DNA of 64,000 bases from Rubricella aquisinus (GCF_014199445.1 NZ_JACIJS010000012.1:1-64000); one strand, 5' to 3'. Positions 52,078 to 62,477 are shown, counted from the first letter of the stretch. Notes: a model not told the origin generated them from the letters alone. Numbers and translations: made by a program.

Positions 52078-52763
52078 GTCACGCCCTCCAGCAGTTTTGA
52101 AATGGCCGCGTCAATCTCCTCCGCCCGGTGGACGACGTGATGCGCGCCCGCGTCCTCCAACCGGCGAACCGGATGATAGCCCCATGACACCCCAACCGTG
52201 CCAAAGCCCGCCGCGCGCCCCATCTCCATATCAAAACTTGTGTCCCCGATCATGACCGCATCACGCGGGTCAACGCCGGTCTCGGCAAGGCAGTGCTCCA
52301 GCATGGCGGGATGCGGTTTCGACGGGTGAAAATCCGCCGTTTGCGAGGTCACGAAATACCGCTCAAGGTCATGAGCTGCGTAAACGTGATCGAGCCCGCG
52401 CCGCGCCTTGCCGGTTGCGACACCCAAAAGCATCGTCTCATCCTGCGCCAAACGATCCAGCAGCGCGCGGATGCCGGGGTAAAGCGGCACGCTGGCCTCT
52501 CCGCCGCTGGCCGCACGCTGGGCGACAAAGGCGGTTTTGTACCCGTCCACGAGGGCGGCATTGGCCGCTTGGCTGAGACCCGGGCGCAATTCCTCAATCG
52601 CGCGGGGCAAGGACAGGCCAACAATCGACAGGGTTTCGGCATCGCTCGGTGGCTCAAGGTCATGGGAGACGAAAGCCGCGCGCATCGCAAACAGGATCAG
52701 CGCCTGACTGTCGATCAGCGTGCCGTCCATATCAAATACGACGAGTTTCAGCGCCGTGCTCAA
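52074..52763 (-). CDS. HAD-superfamily phosphatase (phosphoglycolate phosphatase-like)
   Basis: 229 residues. Motif I is FDMDGTLIDSQ with Asp11 and Asp13, motif II is in GVATGKARRGL and motif III in MIGDTSFDMEMGRAAG; a helical cap lies between. It probably dephosphorylates a small sugar phosphate such as phosphoglycolate or a nucleotide. The start is TTG (52763), overlapping the rluC stop, but it has a strong GAGGAAG ribosome-binding site seven bases before it. Confidence 0.88.
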   Translation of the reverse strand: MSTALKLVVFDMDGTLIDSQALILFAMRAAFVSHDLEPPSDAETLSIVGLSLPRAIEELRPGLSQAANAALVDGYKTAFVAQRAASGGEASVPLYPGIRALLDRLAQDETMLLGVATGKARRGLDHVYAAHDLERYFVTSQTADFHPSKPHPAMLEHCLAETGVDPRDAVMIGDTSFDMEMGRAAGFGTVGVSWGYHPVRRLEDAGAHHVVHRAEEIDAAISKLLEGVT

Positions 52764-53800
52764 AACTGATCTTCCTCGACGAAGGGATCAAAGGGCGCGT
52801 CCTTTTCCGACCAGCCAAACAGGCCCCATGTTCGGATCATGTGGTCAGGCAGCGGCGCGGTGAAGGTCATCTCCCGATCCGTGGTCGGGTGCGGAATGAC
52901 GAGGCTGCGCGCATGAAGATGCAGCTTCCGGCTCACATCGCCGCCAAGCTGCGCACCCCAGCCGTCGCCGTCATTGACCTGCGAATTGGTGCCGTATTTG
53001 CCGTCCCCGATGATGGGATGCCCGATCTCGGCCATATGGGCGCGCAATTGGTGGGTGCGGCCCGTGACCGGGATCAGCCCGACCCATGCGGTGCGGGTCG
53101 CTGCCGTCTCGATCACCGCATAGTCGCTGACGGCCCGCTTTGCGCCATCTGTCCGGTTCACGGCATCAGGGTGGATGCAAGACATCTTTTCGACGCCAAA
53201 ACCGCCCTGTTTCACCAATCCATACCGGATCGTGCCCATGCGCGGGCTGGGCACACCCGCGACTGCGGCCCAGTAAATCTTGCGCGTGACACGGGAGCGG
53301 AACGCCGCAGAAAGGGCCGCCGCCGCGCGCCCGGTGCGCGCCAGAACAAGCAGGCCCGACGTGTCCTTATCCAACCGATGGATCAGCTTTGGCGGCTCCC
53401 CATCAAAGGCAAGCGCGGGGGCCAATCCGTCCACATGACGATTGCCCTGCCCCGACCCGCCCTGCACCGGAAGGCCAGCGGGCTTGTTCAGCACGATCAT
53501 ATCCACATCGCGGTAGAGCACCGCCGATTGGATCATCTGCGCATCCGCGTCAGAGATCGCGCGCACAACCGGCGCGCTGGTCACTTCTTCTGGCTCCGGC
53601 AGGGGTGGAATGCGGATTTCCTGCCCTTCGGCAAGCCGGGTTGCGGATTTCACCCGCCCGCCGTCGACGCGGATTTCCCCCTTGCGGCACATTTTTTCGA
53701 TGCGGCCTTGGGTGATATGCGGGAACGCCTTGCGAAACCAGCGGTCGAGCCGTTGGCCCTCGGCCTCCGCATCCAGAATGAGTGTTTGCACGCCACTCAT
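52760..53800 (-). CDS. rluC: 23S rRNA pseudouridine synthase, RluC/RluD family
   Basis: 346 residues from the ATG 53800, which overlaps the crcB stop (ATGA). An N-terminal S4 domain (RLDRWFRKAFPHITQGRIEK) is followed by the synthase domain, with the catalytic aspartate in LIHRLDKDTSGLLVLA and the C-terminal VTGRTHQLRAHMAEIGHPI. It converts uridines in 23S rRNA to pseudouridine. The RluC assignment within the family is by similarity, and RluD-like specificity cannot be ruled out. Confidence 0.88.
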   Translation of the reverse strand: MSGVQTLILDAEAEGQRLDRWFRKAFPHITQGRIEKMCRKGEIRVDGGRVKSATRLAEGQEIRIPPLPEPEEVTSAPVVRAISDADAQMIQSAVLYRDVDMIVLNKPAGLPVQGGSGQGNRHVDGLAPALAFDGEPPKLIHRLDKDTSGLLVLARTGRAAAALSAAFRSRVTRKIYWAAVAGVPSPRMGTIRYGLVKQGGFGVEKMSCIHPDAVNRTDGAKRAVSDYAVIETAATRTAWVGLIPVTGRTHQLRAHMAEIGHPIIGDGKYGTNSQVNDGDGWGAQLGGDVSRKLHLHARSLVIPHPTTDREMTFTAPLPDHMIRTWGLFGWSEKDAPFDPFVEEDQF

Positions 53801-54186
53801 GCCATGGCCCCCCGTCCAATCATAATGCCTGCGAAAACCGCGATAAGGCACAGGCCCACACTGCCCGATACATAAAGCAGGGCCGCCCCGATCCGCTCTG
53901 CCTCGATCAGGCGCAGCGCGTCGAGCGAAAAGGCCGAAAACGTGGTGAATCCCCCCAGCACGCCCGCCATGACAAATGGTGCCATTCCGGGGCGCGACAA
54001 AACCCACACCGCCGCGATCCCCATGAGGAAAGAGCCGACGACATTCACAAACAGCGTGCCAAATGGAAATCCGGTGCCGATTAAACGCATGGCAAACACA
54101 ACGCTGGCATAACGCAGCACGGCACCGATCGCCCCACCGAGGGCGACCTGCATAAAGGCTGTTGCGGAGAATAATCCTGTGGTCAT
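53797..54186 (-). CDS. crcB: Fluoride channel CrcB/Fluc
   Basis: 129 residues with four membrane helices. It has GGAIGAVLRYASVV, GTLFVNVVGSFLMG and GGFTTFSAFSLDALRL, which carry the conserved asparagine, phenylalanine and sodium-site residues of Fluc channels. It exports fluoride as a dual-topology dimer. Its stop overlaps the pseudouridine synthase start. No fluoride riboswitch is recognisable upstream. Confidence 0.94.
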   Translation of the reverse strand: MTTGLFSATAFMQVALGGAIGAVLRYASVVFAMRLIGTGFPFGTLFVNVVGSFLMGIAAVWVLSRPGMAPFVMAGVLGGFTTFSAFSLDALRLIEAERIGAALLYVSGSVGLCLIAVFAGIMIGRGAMA

Positions 54187-54238
54187 GGGCGTGAAATCTG
54201 CCCTTAGGCGCAGCTTGTCAACCCGCCGCGCCGCCGCG

Positions 54239-54709
54239 TCAGCTCAAGCGGCGCATCTGCTGGAACATCGGCTCCAGCCCCGAGACGCGGTTTTCACTGT
54301 AGAACGCGATCAGTTTCTGGGTCATCTGATCGGTCCAGACCGGCCCTTCGCCGCCACGGCGCATCACGGCTTGCGGGACGGGATTGTCGCTTGGCTGCAC
54401 ATCAGTCATGTCAAAACAGCCCATGGTCCAGTCAGGAAACTGCCGCTCGGGGACCAGCCCGTGCCACAACACACGCAACCGCTCATTCCGGCGGTCCGCC
54501 GCGATCCGGGCCGTCAATTGCAGGATCGTCGCCGTGCCACCCTCCAAAACCTGAACGAACACGCCATCGCTGAAAATCAGAACCCCGGTCACGTCATTCT
54601 GAGAGTTAAAGGCGTGCGCCTCTTGCACGATATCGCGCAGGCTTTTGTCGCCAATCCATGGCGGCCGCGCATAACTGCGGTAGATCAGACTGTAGAGCGA
54701 ACCTGCCAC
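54239..54709 (-). CDS. Short BLUF-domain blue-light photoreceptor
   Basis: 156 residues from a GTG start (54709, AGGAA upstream). The BLUF domain fills residues 1-100: LYSLIYRSYARPP with the photoactive tyrosine (Tyr10), Asn35, FVQVLEG with Gln53, and FPDWTMG with Trp93 and Met95. These align with Tyr21, Asn45, Gln63, Trp104 and Met106 of AppA. It binds FAD and responds to blue light. The 55-residue tail has no known effector domain, so it must act by protein contact. It stands alone, between crcB and rarA. Confidence 0.9.
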   Translation of the reverse strand: MAGSLYSLIYRSYARPPWIGDKSLRDIVQEAHAFNSQNDVTGVLIFSDGVFVQVLEGGTATILQLTARIAADRRNERLRVLWHGLVPERQFPDWTMGCFDMTDVQPSDNPVPQAVMRRGGEGPVWTDQMTQKLIAFYSENRVSGLEPMFQQMRRLS

Positions 54710-54815
54710 CAGATGATTCCTGAAGTTAAGCGCATAAAGCTCAAAGCGTCGCCCGTCGTGTCAGGCCCGCTTTCCAATTCACTATAGTAAGTTTTGTATT
54801 ACTACGCAAGGAAGC

Positions 54816-56120
54816 TCAGCCGCGCCCTTTTTGCGCGCGCAGTTTGGCGAAATACTCAACCCGCTTTTTCAGATCTCGCTCATGGCCGCGCTCGACCGGA
54901 ACGTAGTAAACGCTGCGGTCCATCGTGTCGGGAAAATAGTTCTGGCCGGAAAACCCGTCCTCGGCATCATGGTCATATTCATAGCCCGCGCCGTATCCCA
55001 AATCCTTCATCATTCGCGTAGGCGCGTTGAGGATATGGGCCGGGGGCGGCTCTGACCCGTGCTGTTTCGCGGCCTTCATCGCAGCTTTATAGGCGACATA
55101 GGCCGCGTTCGATTTCGGGGCGAGCGCGAGGTAAAGCAGCGCCTCGGCCAGCGCCAATTCGCCCTCCGGGCTGCCAAGGCGCTCATAGGTTTCCCACGCG
55201 TCAAGGCAGATGCGGTGCGCCTGCGGGTCCGCCAACCCGATATCCTCCACCGCCATGCGGGTGATCCGGCGGGCGAGGTAACGCGGATCCTCACCCCCGG
55301 TCAGCATCCGCGCAAACCAGTAGAGGGCCGCATCCGGGTCCGACCCGCGCACCGATTTGTGCAAAGCAGAGATGAGGTTGTAATGCTCCTCCCCCGTCTT
55401 GTCGTATTTCGCCGCCCGCTGCGAGAGCCGCTTTGACAGGGTCACGGGATCAATCGGCTCCTTCGCGCCCCATGACAAGACCTGCTCCGCCAGATTGAGG
55501 AGCGCCCGCCCGTCGCCATCGGCCATGTCGATGATCTGTCGCCGGGCGTCTGGGGTCAGCGGCAGGTCCGCTTCCGATTGCTCCACCCGCTTCAACATCT
55601 GCTCCATCGCATCCGCATCAAGCCGCTTGAGCACGCAGACTTGCGCGCGCGACAGGACCGCCGCGTTTAGCTCAAATGACGGGTTCTCGGTGGTCGCGCC
55701 CACAAGGATGATCGTGCCATCCTCCATATGGGGCAAAAATCCGTCCTGCTGCGCCTTGTTGAAGCGATGGATTTCATCCACGAACAGAAGCGTGCCGCGC
55801 CCGTTCGCGCGCCGGATCTTCGCCGCGTCAAACACTTTGCGCAGGTCAGGGACACCGGTGAAAATCGCGCTGATCTGGACAAACACAAGATCGGTTTCCT
55901 GTGCCAGCAGCCGCGCGATGGTCGTTTTGCCGACACCCGGCGGACCCCACAATATAAGCGAGGACAATCGCCCTGAGGTAAGCATCGCGCCGAGCGGCCC
56001 GTCCCGCAGCAGGTCATCCTGCCCGATCACCTCATCAAGGGTCGCCGGGCGCAGCCTGTCGGCAAGGGGGCGTGGCCCCTCCGCGGCCTTTGCCGCCCCG
56101 GTATCGAACAAATCACTCAT
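54816..56120 (-). CDS. rarA: Replication-associated recombination protein A (MgsA, AAA ATPase)
   Basis: 434 residues. Walker A LILWGPPGVGKTTIARLLA lies near residue 55, Walker B LLFVDEIHRFNKAQQDGFL near 115, and sensor GATTENPSFELNAAVLSRA follows; the C-terminal MgsA domain ends GAGYEYDHDAEDGFSGQNYF. RarA acts at stalled replication forks and resembles the clamp loader. It is monocistronic. Confidence 0.95.
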   Translation of the reverse strand: MSDLFDTGAAKAAEGPRPLADRLRPATLDEVIGQDDLLRDGPLGAMLTSGRLSSLILWGPPGVGKTTIARLLAQETDLVFVQISAIFTGVPDLRKVFDAAKIRRANGRGTLLFVDEIHRFNKAQQDGFLPHMEDGTIILVGATTENPSFELNAAVLSRAQVCVLKRLDADAMEQMLKRVEQSEADLPLTPDARRQIIDMADGDGRALLNLAEQVLSWGAKEPIDPVTLSKRLSQRAAKYDKTGEEHYNLISALHKSVRGSDPDAALYWFARMLTGGEDPRYLARRITRMAVEDIGLADPQAHRICLDAWETYERLGSPEGELALAEALLYLALAPKSNAAYVAYKAAMKAAKQHGSEPPPAHILNAPTRMMKDLGYGAGYEYDHDAEDGFSGQNYFPDTMDRSVYYVPVERGHERDLKKRVEYFAKLRAQKGRG

Positions 56121-56291
56121 GTGGTCATTCTATGCGACCCGATCCGGGTGCAACAGCGCGATTCGGGTGTGGGTCAAGGCCCGAGGCACGAGCGGCCTTG
56201 AGGCACGCGCGAATCGTGATCCACACTGGGCGAGGTGACTTGTGGAACACCCTGTTCCTCAAGCACCTCATGACAGAAAGGACGAAACGCA

Positions 56292-56318
56292 AAAGCCCCA
56301 GCGTAACGCCGGGGCTTT
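56292..56318 (-). terminator. Terminator of the rpsM-rpsK-rpoA-rplQ operon
   Basis: AAAGCCCC-A-GCG-TAA-CGC-C-GGGGCTTT forms a stem of 11 pairs with one C/A mismatch, with A and T runs at the feet, 26 bp after the rplQ stop on the minus strand. Confidence 0.85.
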
Positions 56319-56343
56319 CAGATAGTCCGTGGGTGGGCGAAGA

Positions 56344-56766
56344 TTATTCGTCGTCTGCTTCCATCTCCGCCGCGACGCGCGCCTTGTCGGCGGCGCCTTT
56401 TGCGGAAGTGTCGCGATCCACCAACTCGATGATCGCCATCGGTGCCATGTCGCCATAACGGAAACCGGCTTTCAGCACGCGGGTGTAACCACCGGACCGC
56501 TCCGCATACCGGGGGCCGAGGGTTTCGAACAGCTTTGCCACCGCAGCGTCCTGCTTGATACGGGATGCGGCCAGACGGCGGGAATGCAGATCGCCCTTTT
56601 TGCCGAGGGTGATGATCTTATCCATGATCCGCTTGAGCTCTTTCGCCTTGGGCAGGGTCGTCTTGATCTGCTCATGCTCGATCAGCGACGCGACCATGTT
56701 GGCGAACATCGCCTTCCGGTGCTCATGGGTGCGGTTTAGCTTACGATATCCATTACCGTGACGCAT
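56344..56766 (-). CDS. rplQ: 50S ribosomal protein L17
   Basis: 140 residues, [20 protein letters not shown], with [18 protein letters not shown] and a [21 protein letters not shown]-terminal strand. It is the complete L17 of the large subunit with an acidic tail of about 25 residues found in alphaproteobacteria. It lies 113 bp after rpoA and ends the alpha operon. Confidence 0.97.
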   Translation of the reverse strand: MRHGNGYRKLNRTHEHRKAMFANMVASLIEHEQIKTTLPKAKELKRIMDKIITLGKKGDLHSRRLAASRIKQDAAVAKLFETLGPRYAERSGGYTRVLKAGFRYGDMAPMAIIELVDRDTSAKGAADKARVAAEMEADDE

Positions 56767-56879
56767 TTTCTAACTCCTTCAAGTCTTTATACTTTGTCTG
56801 GGGTCACCATGCGTGTGGTGCCCTCTCCTTGGGGCGGGATTGCCCGGGTTGGGTGGGCTTTGCGGCCCACCCGAATGAC

Positions 56880-57896
56880 TTAGAACTGGTCTTCGAACTT
56901 CTTGGCCAGATCTTCGATGTTGTCCGGCGGCCAGTCGATGATGTCCATGCCGAGGTGCAGACCCATCTGCGCCAGCACTTCCTTGATCTCGTTCAGGGAT
57001 TTACGGCCGAAATTTGGGGTGCGCAGCATTTCCGCTTCGGTCTTTTGAATGAGGTCACCGATATAGACGATGTTGTCATTCTTGAGACAGTTCGCGGAGC
57101 GGACGGAGAGTTCAAGCTCGTCGACCTTCTTCAAGAGAAGCGGGTTGAATTCCAACTCGTCCTCTTCTTCGGCGCGGCCAGCGGCTTCCGGCTCGTCGAA
57201 GTTGACGAACACGCCCAACTGATCCTGCAGAATGCGCGCGGCATACGCGATCGCATCATCCGGAGTCAGGGAGCCGTCGGTTTCGATGTTGAGCGTCAGC
57301 TTGTCATAGTCGAGCACCTGACCCTCACGGGTCGGCTCCACTTTATAGGACACCTTGTTCACCGGGGAGAACAGCGCATCGACGGAGATGAGGCCAATCG
57401 GTGCGTCCTCCGGGCGGTTCTTGTCGGCTGCGACATAGCCCTTCCCGTTCTCGACGGTCAGTTCCATGTAAACGGACGCGCCATCGTCGAGGTGACAGAT
57501 GACGTGATCCTTGTTGAGGATCTCAATCCCGTTGGTTTCCGCGATGTCGCCTGCGGTGACAACGCCCGGACCGGTCGCGGAGATGGACACGCGCTTCGGC
57601 CCTTCCACCTCCATTTTCACGGACACGCCTTTGAGGTTCAGCACGATGTCGGTCACGTCCTCACGGACACCGGCAACGGAAGAAAACTCATGAAGAACGC
57701 CGTCGATCTGGACGGAGGTGATGGCCGCGCCCTGAAGCGAGGACAACAGCACGCGCCGCAGCGCGTTGCCAAGCGTCAGGCCGAAACCGCGCTCAAGCGG
57801 TTCGGCCACGGCGGTGGCTGTGCGGCGCGGGTCTGCGCCGGGACGAATATCGAGGGAGGTCGGGCGGATAAGCGCCTGCCAATTCTTCTGGATCAT
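56880..57896 (-). CDS. rpoA: RNA polymerase alpha subunit
   Basis: 338 residues. The N-terminal dimerisation domain starts [20 protein letters not shown], with [17 protein letters not shown]. The C-terminal DNA-binding domain has [40 protein letters not shown] and [18 protein letters not shown]. It assembles core RNA polymerase and contacts UP elements and activators. Confidence 0.98.
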   Translation of the reverse strand: MIQKNWQALIRPTSLDIRPGADPRRTATAVAEPLERGFGLTLGNALRRVLLSSLQGAAITSVQIDGVLHEFSSVAGVREDVTDIVLNLKGVSVKMEVEGPKRVSISATGPGVVTAGDIAETNGIEILNKDHVICHLDDGASVYMELTVENGKGYVAADKNRPEDAPIGLISVDALFSPVNKVSYKVEPTREGQVLDYDKLTLNIETDGSLTPDDAIAYAARILQDQLGVFVNFDEPEAAGRAEEEDELEFNPLLLKKVDELELSVRSANCLKNDNIVYIGDLIQKTEAEMLRTPNFGRKSLNEIKEVLAQMGLHLGMDIIDWPPDNIEDLAKKFEDQF

Positions 57897-58024
57897 ATGG
57901 TATCCTCCATTCTAGCTTCCGGCCTGGATCCGGGGACGGAAGCGCCCGAGGAATTCGGTCAGTTAAAACGCGAAAAGCGCGCGCAAACCCGCAAGGGGCC
58001 TGCACGCGCGAAACTTTAAAAAAA

Positions 58025-58414
58025 TCAGACCCGGCGACGCTTCGGCGGGCGGCAGCCATTGTGCGGGATCGGGGTCACGTCACGGATCGCCGTGATGGTG
58101 AAACCGATTGCTGCCAGCGCGCGGAGAGCCGATTCGCGACCAGAGCCGGGGCCCTGCACTTCGACGTCGAGCGTGCGCATGCCGTGCTCTTGTGCCTTCT
58201 TGCCCGCATCCTCTGCTGCGACCTGCGCGGCAAACGGGGTGGACTTACGCGAGCCCTTGAAACCCATCGTGCCGGAGGAGGACCATGCAATCGCATTGCC
58301 CTGCGCATCGGAGATCAGGATCTTGGTATTGTTGAAGCTCGAATTCACATGCGCCACGCCGGACGTAATGTTTTTCGAAACCTTCTTCTTTGCGCGGATC
58401 TTTTCGCGTGCCAT
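58025..58414 (-). CDS. rpsK: 30S ribosomal protein S11
   Basis: 129 residues. [20 protein letters not shown] and [20 protein letters not shown] are diagnostic of S11, and the C-terminal [12 protein letters not shown] tail is complete. It forms part of the mRNA exit platform. It follows rpsM by 12 bp. Confidence 0.98.
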   Translation of the reverse strand: MAREKIRAKKKVSKNITSGVAHVNSSFNNTKILISDAQGNAIAWSSSGTMGFKGSRKSTPFAAQVAAEDAGKKAQEHGMRTLDVEVQGPGSGRESALRALAAIGFTITAIRDVTPIPHNGCRPPKRRRV

Positions 58415-58426
58415 CTGCCGCTCTCC

Positions 58427-58795
58427 TTATTTCTTCTTGCCAGCGATCGCCTTCGCGGGGCCCTTACGGGTGCGGGCGTTCGTGTGGGTACGCTGACCGC
58501 GCACCGGCAGACCGCGACGATGACGCAGGCCGCGATAGCAGCCAAGGTCCATCAGACGCTTGATATTCATGGATTTCTCACGACGCAGGTCACCTTCAAC
58601 GGTGAAGTTCGCGTCGATATGCTCCCGAATCTGAAGCACTTCGGCGTCGGAGAGTTCGTTCACGCGACGGGTGCCATCGACACCCGTTGCCTTGCAAATC
58701 TCCACGGCCGAATGACGGCCGATGCCATGGATGTAGGACAGGGCAATCTGCACCTGCTTATTCGTCGGGATGTTGACACCAGCGATACGCGCCAA
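58427..58795 (-). CDS. rpsM: 30S ribosomal protein S13
   Basis: 122 residues starting [20 protein letters not shown], with the IGRHSA helix-hairpin element and the basic C-terminal tail [19 protein letters not shown]. It contacts the P-site tRNA and S19. It heads the alpha operon, with a strong promoter and a leader of about 165 nt upstream. Confidence 0.98.
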   Translation of the reverse strand: MARIAGVNIPTNKQVQIALSYIHGIGRHSAVEICKATGVDGTRRVNELSDAEVLQIREHIDANFTVEGDLRREKSMNIKRLMDLGCYRGLRHRRGLPVRGQRTHTNARTRKGPAKAIAGKKK

Positions 58796-58968
58796 GGGCT
58801 TGCTCCGTCTGTCTGTTCCACGCCGTCTGAGGCGTATGTTTCATTCCAAAACCGATCAAAGACCGGCACCAAATCTCATCACGTCACGCCCGATCCCGGA
58901 CCTGAAAATTCCGGGCCTCAATGGGCGCAGGAAAACTGGAAGCGACTCTCCTTTCGGAGGGTGCGCGG

Positions 58969-58996
58969 ATCATAAGGCGGTTTGCCTTACTGTCAA
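58969..58996 (-). promoter_or_regulatory. Strong sigma-70-type promoter before rpsM
   Basis: On the minus strand TTGACA (58991-58996), a 16-bp spacer and TATGAT (58969-58974) are close to consensus. The transcript would begin near 58961 and carry a leader of about 165 nt. In the leader lie the dyad TCCGGG-N9-CCCGGA (58895-58915) and the stem CCGGTC-TTT-GATCGG followed by TTTT near 58845-58865, which could fold into an attenuator. Confidence 0.75.
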
Positions 58997-59017
58997 CCCG
59001 CACAATCGCCAGATTTC

Positions 59018-59665
59018 CTATGACGCTAGGGCCGATTTCACGCGGCCCGCAACCTCTTCAATCTCGCCCAGCCCGTCGATCGAACGGAGCGATTTATGCG
59101 CGTAGTAATAGCCGATCAACGGGGCAGTATCCCGGTAATAGACCATGAGGCGATTGCGCAGCGCCTCTTCCGTGTCATCCGCGCGGCGCGTAAAGGAGGT
59201 GCCACCGCATTTGTCGCACTTCCCCTCCACGCTGAGCGGTTTGGTGGTGTCGTGGTACACTTCCCCACAGTTGTCACAGGTAAAGCGGCCCGTGATGCGG
59301 GACACGAGCGCGTCGGCATCGACCTTCATCTCCACGACCGCGTCCAGTTTCGAGCCACGCGCGGCCAACAATTCACCAAGCGCATCTGCCTGCGCCAGCG
59401 TGCGCGGGAAGCCGTCAAAGATGATGCCCTTCTCGCCCGCGCCCTGATCAAGCTGCTCTGCGATCAGGCCGATGACGATCTCATCGGTCACCAGATCGCC
59501 ACGCTCCATCACGGCGGCAACTTGTTTGCCCATCTCCGTGCCGGAGGATTTCGCGGCGCGCAGCATGTCGCCAGTGGACAGTTGCACCATGCCGCGCTCT
59601 TCGACCAGACGGCGGGCCTGTGTGCCCTTGCCAGCGCCCGGTGGTCCCAGGAGGATAATGTTCAT
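59018..59665 (-). CDS. adk: Adenylate kinase (zinc-LID type)
   Basis: 215 residues. The P-loop [14 protein letters not shown] starts at residue 4 and [13 protein letters not shown] is near 85. The LID domain holds CDNCGEVYH and CDKCGG, a four-cysteine zinc site found in many alphaproteobacterial and Gram-positive enzymes. It balances ATP, ADP and AMP. Its ATG shares one base with the secY stop (TGATG). Confidence 0.97.
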   Translation of the reverse strand: MNIILLGPPGAGKGTQARRLVEERGMVQLSTGDMLRAAKSSGTEMGKQVAAVMERGDLVTDEIVIGLIAEQLDQGAGEKGIIFDGFPRTLAQADALGELLAARGSKLDAVVEMKVDADALVSRITGRFTCDNCGEVYHDTTKPLSVEGKCDKCGGTSFTRRADDTEEALRNRLMVYYRDTAPLIGYYYAHKSLRSIDGLGEIEEVAGRVKSALAS

Positions 59666-61032
59666 CAGCGCCTCCCCGGAGCCGGTTTGCGGCCCGTCTT
59701 GCCACCACGCTTGCCGCGCAGCTTCGATTTCTCGATCAGGCTCTCATATTGATGCGCCACAAGATGCGACTGGATCTGCTGCACCGTATCCATGCTGACG
59801 GAGACCACGATCAAAAGAGATGTCCCCCCGAAATAGAACGGCACGTTGAGTTGCGAAATCAGCACCTCGGGCAACAGACACACGGCAACCAGATAGGCAG
59901 AGCCGACGACCAAAAGGCGGGAGACCACATAATCGAGATATTCCGCCGTCCGCTTGCCCGGACGAATGCCGGGAACAAAACCGCCCTGCTTCTTGAGGTT
60001 GTCGGACACTTCATCCGACTTGAACGAAACGTTCGCCGTGTAGAAATAGGTGAAGAACACGATCAGCGCGGCAAAGAACAGGAAGTTCAGCGGCTGTCCA
60101 CGGCCCAGATACACCGCCACCCATGCCAGTGCACCGGACCCGTCCGAGGTGGAGAAGGTCGTCACCGTCTGCGGCAGCAACAGCAAGGAGGAGGCGAAGA
60201 TCGCGGGGATCACACCTGCCGGGTTCAGTTTGAGCGGCAGATGGGAGCTTTCGCCGCCATACATCTTTTGCCCGACCTGACGGCGCGGATACTGGATATG
60301 GATCTTGCGCAGCGCACGCTCGACAAACACGACGAACGCGATCACGACCACCGCCATGACCATCACACCGAGGATCACGGGAAGGGAGATCACGCCCTGA
60401 CGGCCCTGCTCGAAAAACTGTGCGAGGGCTGCGGGCAATTCGGCCACGATCCCGACAAAGATGATGAGCGAGATGCCGTTGCCGATGCCGCGCGCGGTGA
60501 TCTGCTCCCCGAGCCACATCAGGAACATCGTGCCGCCCACCAGCGTGATCACGCAGGACACTCGGAAGAACCAGCCGGGATCGGTCACAAGCCCCTGCGC
60601 CTCAAGCCCCACGGACATGCCATAGGCCTGCACAACGGCAAGGAAAACCGTGCCATAGCGGGTATATTGATTGAGCTTCTTACGGCCCTGCTCACCCTCT
60701 TTCTTGAGCTGCTCGAAATGCGGCACCATGGACGCCAAAAGCTGCACAATAATGGAGGCAGAGATATAGGGCATGATGCCAAGGGCAAAGATCGCCATCC
60801 GGCCAATCGCCCCGCCGGTGAACATGTTGACCATGCCCCCGATACCCGATTGCGCCTCTTCAAAGAAGGCACGCAACTGTTCGGTATCGATCCCCGGCAC
60901 GGGGATATAGGTGCCGATGCGGTAAACGATCAGAAGCCCGAGCGCGAAAAGGATGCGGCTTTGCAGCTCCTTCGCTTTGCCGAAGCTGGACCAGCTTATA
61001 TTCGCTGCCATCTGTTCCGCTGCTGATGCCAT
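59665..61032 (-). CDS. secY: Protein translocase subunit SecY
   Basis: 455 residues with ten membrane helices. [17 protein letters not shown] follows the first helix, [20 protein letters not shown] is in the second, and [19 protein letters not shown] precedes the seventh and eighth helices. It forms the core channel of the SecYEG export machinery. It is followed directly by adk and preceded by rplO with a 101-bp gap. Confidence 0.97.
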   Translation of the reverse strand: MASAAEQMAANISWSSFGKAKELQSRILFALGLLIVYRIGTYIPVPGIDTEQLRAFFEEAQSGIGGMVNMFTGGAIGRMAIFALGIMPYISASIIVQLLASMVPHFEQLKKEGEQGRKKLNQYTRYGTVFLAVVQAYGMSVGLEAQGLVTDPGWFFRVSCVITLVGGTMFLMWLGEQITARGIGNGISLIIFVGIVAELPAALAQFFEQGRQGVISLPVILGVMVMAVVVIAFVVFVERALRKIHIQYPRRQVGQKMYGGESSHLPLKLNPAGVIPAIFASSLLLLPQTVTTFSTSDGSGALAWVAVYLGRGQPLNFLFFAALIVFFTYFYTANVSFKSDEVSDNLKKQGGFVPGIRPGKRTAEYLDYVVSRLLVVGSAYLVAVCLLPEVLISQLNVPFYFGGTSLLIVVSVSMDTVQQIQSHLVAHQYESLIEKSKLRGKRGGKTGRKPAPGRR

Positions 61033-61062
61033 GTCTGGACCCTCTATTCATACTTACGCCGC

Positions 61063-61106
61063 CGGGCCGAGTGTTCGGCCCCGCGGCGCGCTGACCTAAT
61101 GGTCAG
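61063..61106. repeat. Two hairpins between rplO and secY
   Basis: GGGCCGA-GTGT-TCGGCCC (61063-61080) and CTGACC-TAAT-GGTCAG (61091-61106) are two perfect short inverted repeats in the 101-bp spacer. No T tract follows, so they are more likely processing or pausing signals than a full terminator. Confidence 0.45.
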
Positions 61107-61133
61107 ATGTGATGTCTTTGCGCGATGCGCAAG

Positions 61134-61613
61134 TCACGCGTCCGCGTCGGCGGTCACAGGTGCCGCAACCGTGATGGACCCACCGGCCTTTTCGACAGCC
61201 TCAACAGCGCCCTTGGAGGCACCGGTGACCGTGAGGTTGACCTTTGCGGTGATCTCACCCTTGGCGAGCACGCGCACACCGTCCCACTTACGGCGCACGA
61301 GGCCGCATGCGATCAGGGCTGCCTCATCAATATCGCCGGCCTGAAGTTTGCCCGCGTCGATGAATTTCTGGATCAGGCCCAGATTGACCACTGCGTGGCG
61401 CTTGGGGTTCGGCACGTTGAAGCCGCGCTTTGGCAGACGCTGGTAGAGCGGCATCTGGCCGCCTTCATAGCCCTTGATCGCCACACCCGACCGGGATTTC
61501 TGACCTTTGATACCACGGCCACCCATCTTACCGGTGCCGGAACCCGGGCCGCGGCCAATCCGCTTGCGGGATTTGGTGGCGCCTGCGTTATCACGAATCT
61601 CATGCAGTTTCAT
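61134..61613 (-). CDS. rplO: 50S ribosomal protein L15
   Basis: 159 residues. [20 protein letters not shown] followed by [20 protein letters not shown] is the glycine-rich L15 N-terminus, and [16 protein letters not shown] lies midway. It is the last ribosomal gene of the spc operon before secY. Confidence 0.98.
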   Translation of the reverse strand: MKLHEIRDNAGATKSRKRIGRGPGSGTGKMGGRGIKGQKSRSGVAIKGYEGGQMPLYQRLPKRGFNVPNPKRHAVVNLGLIQKFIDAGKLQAGDIDEAALIACGLVRRKWDGVRVLAKGEITAKVNLTVTGASKGAVEAVEKAGGSITVAAPVTADADA

Positions 61614-61712
61614 TGTCGCTCTCCTCTTCCGGATACACCCCGCGAGTGCGACAGACGGGGGACCACGGTTTCAACTGTATGTGGGGCGCGATCACCGCAC
61701 CCCACGAATGGC

Positions 61713-61898
61713 TTACGCCTTTTCTTCGATGATCTGAACCAGATGCGGGATCTTGTTGACCATACCGCGCACGGAAGGGGTATCCTCCAGCTCGCGGGTC
61801 TTGTGCATCTTATTCAGGCCCAAACCGATCAACGTGTCACGCTGCTCTTTCGGGCGACGGATCGGGGATCCGACTTGCTTCACAACAATAGTTGCCAT
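61713..61898 (-). CDS. rpmD: 50S ribosomal protein L30
   Basis: 61 residues: [20 protein letters not shown], then [19 protein letters not shown], the canonical short bacterial L30. It follows rpsE by 3 bp and precedes rplO by 99 bp. Confidence 0.97.
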   Translation of the reverse strand: MATIVVKQVGSPIRRPKEQRDTLIGLGLNKMHKTRELEDTPSVRGMVNKIPHLVQIIEEKA

Positions 61899-61901
61899 GG
61901 A

Positions 61902-62465
61902 TTAACCCTCCACCGCTTCTGCTGCCGGGGCATCGTCACGGTGCAGGATGTCTGCGACCTTCTTGCCACGGCGTGCTGCGATCTGACGGGGGCTGGTTTC
62001 TTTGTTCAGCCCGTCGATCGTGGCACGGATCATGTTGTAGGGGTTCTGGGAGCCGGTGGATTTCGCCACCACGTCCTGAATACCCAGCATTTCGAACACG
62101 GCACGCATCGGACCACCTGCGATGATCCCGGTCCCCTGCGGTGCGGTGCGCATCACAACTTTACCGGCACCATGGCGCCCCTCCATGTCGTGGTGCAGCG
62201 TGCGGCCTTCGCGCAGCGGCACACGGATCATCTGGCGCTTGGCCTGTTCCGTTGCCTTGCGGATCGCCTCTGGCACTTCGCGGGCCTTGCCCTTGCCAAA
62301 GCCGACACGGCCTTTCTGGTCACCGACAACGACGAGAGCCGCGAAGCCGAAACGCTTACCACCCTTCACCGTTTTGGAAACGCGGTTGATCGCGACCAGG
62401 CGATCGGCGAATTCCGGGGTTTCTTCGCGTTCGCGGCGATCCCGGCGGTTGTTTTCCCTTGCCAT
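61902..62465 (-). CDS. rpsE: 30S ribosomal protein S5
   Basis: 187 residues with the S5 signature [20 protein letters not shown], then [20 protein letters not shown] and [20 protein letters not shown]. It has N- and C-terminal extensions usual in alphaproteobacteria (basic start, alanine/glutamate tail). It contributes to mRNA unwinding and decoding accuracy. Confidence 0.98.
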   Translation of the reverse strand: MARENNRRDRREREETPEFADRLVAINRVSKTVKGGKRFGFAALVVVGDQKGRVGFGKGKAREVPEAIRKATEQAKRQMIRVPLREGRTLHHDMEGRHGAGKVVMRTAPQGTGIIAGGPMRAVFEMLGIQDVVAKSTGSQNPYNMIRATIDGLNKETSPRQIAARRGKKVADILHRDDAPAAEAVEG

Positions 62466-62477
62466 TCCTCGTCTCCT

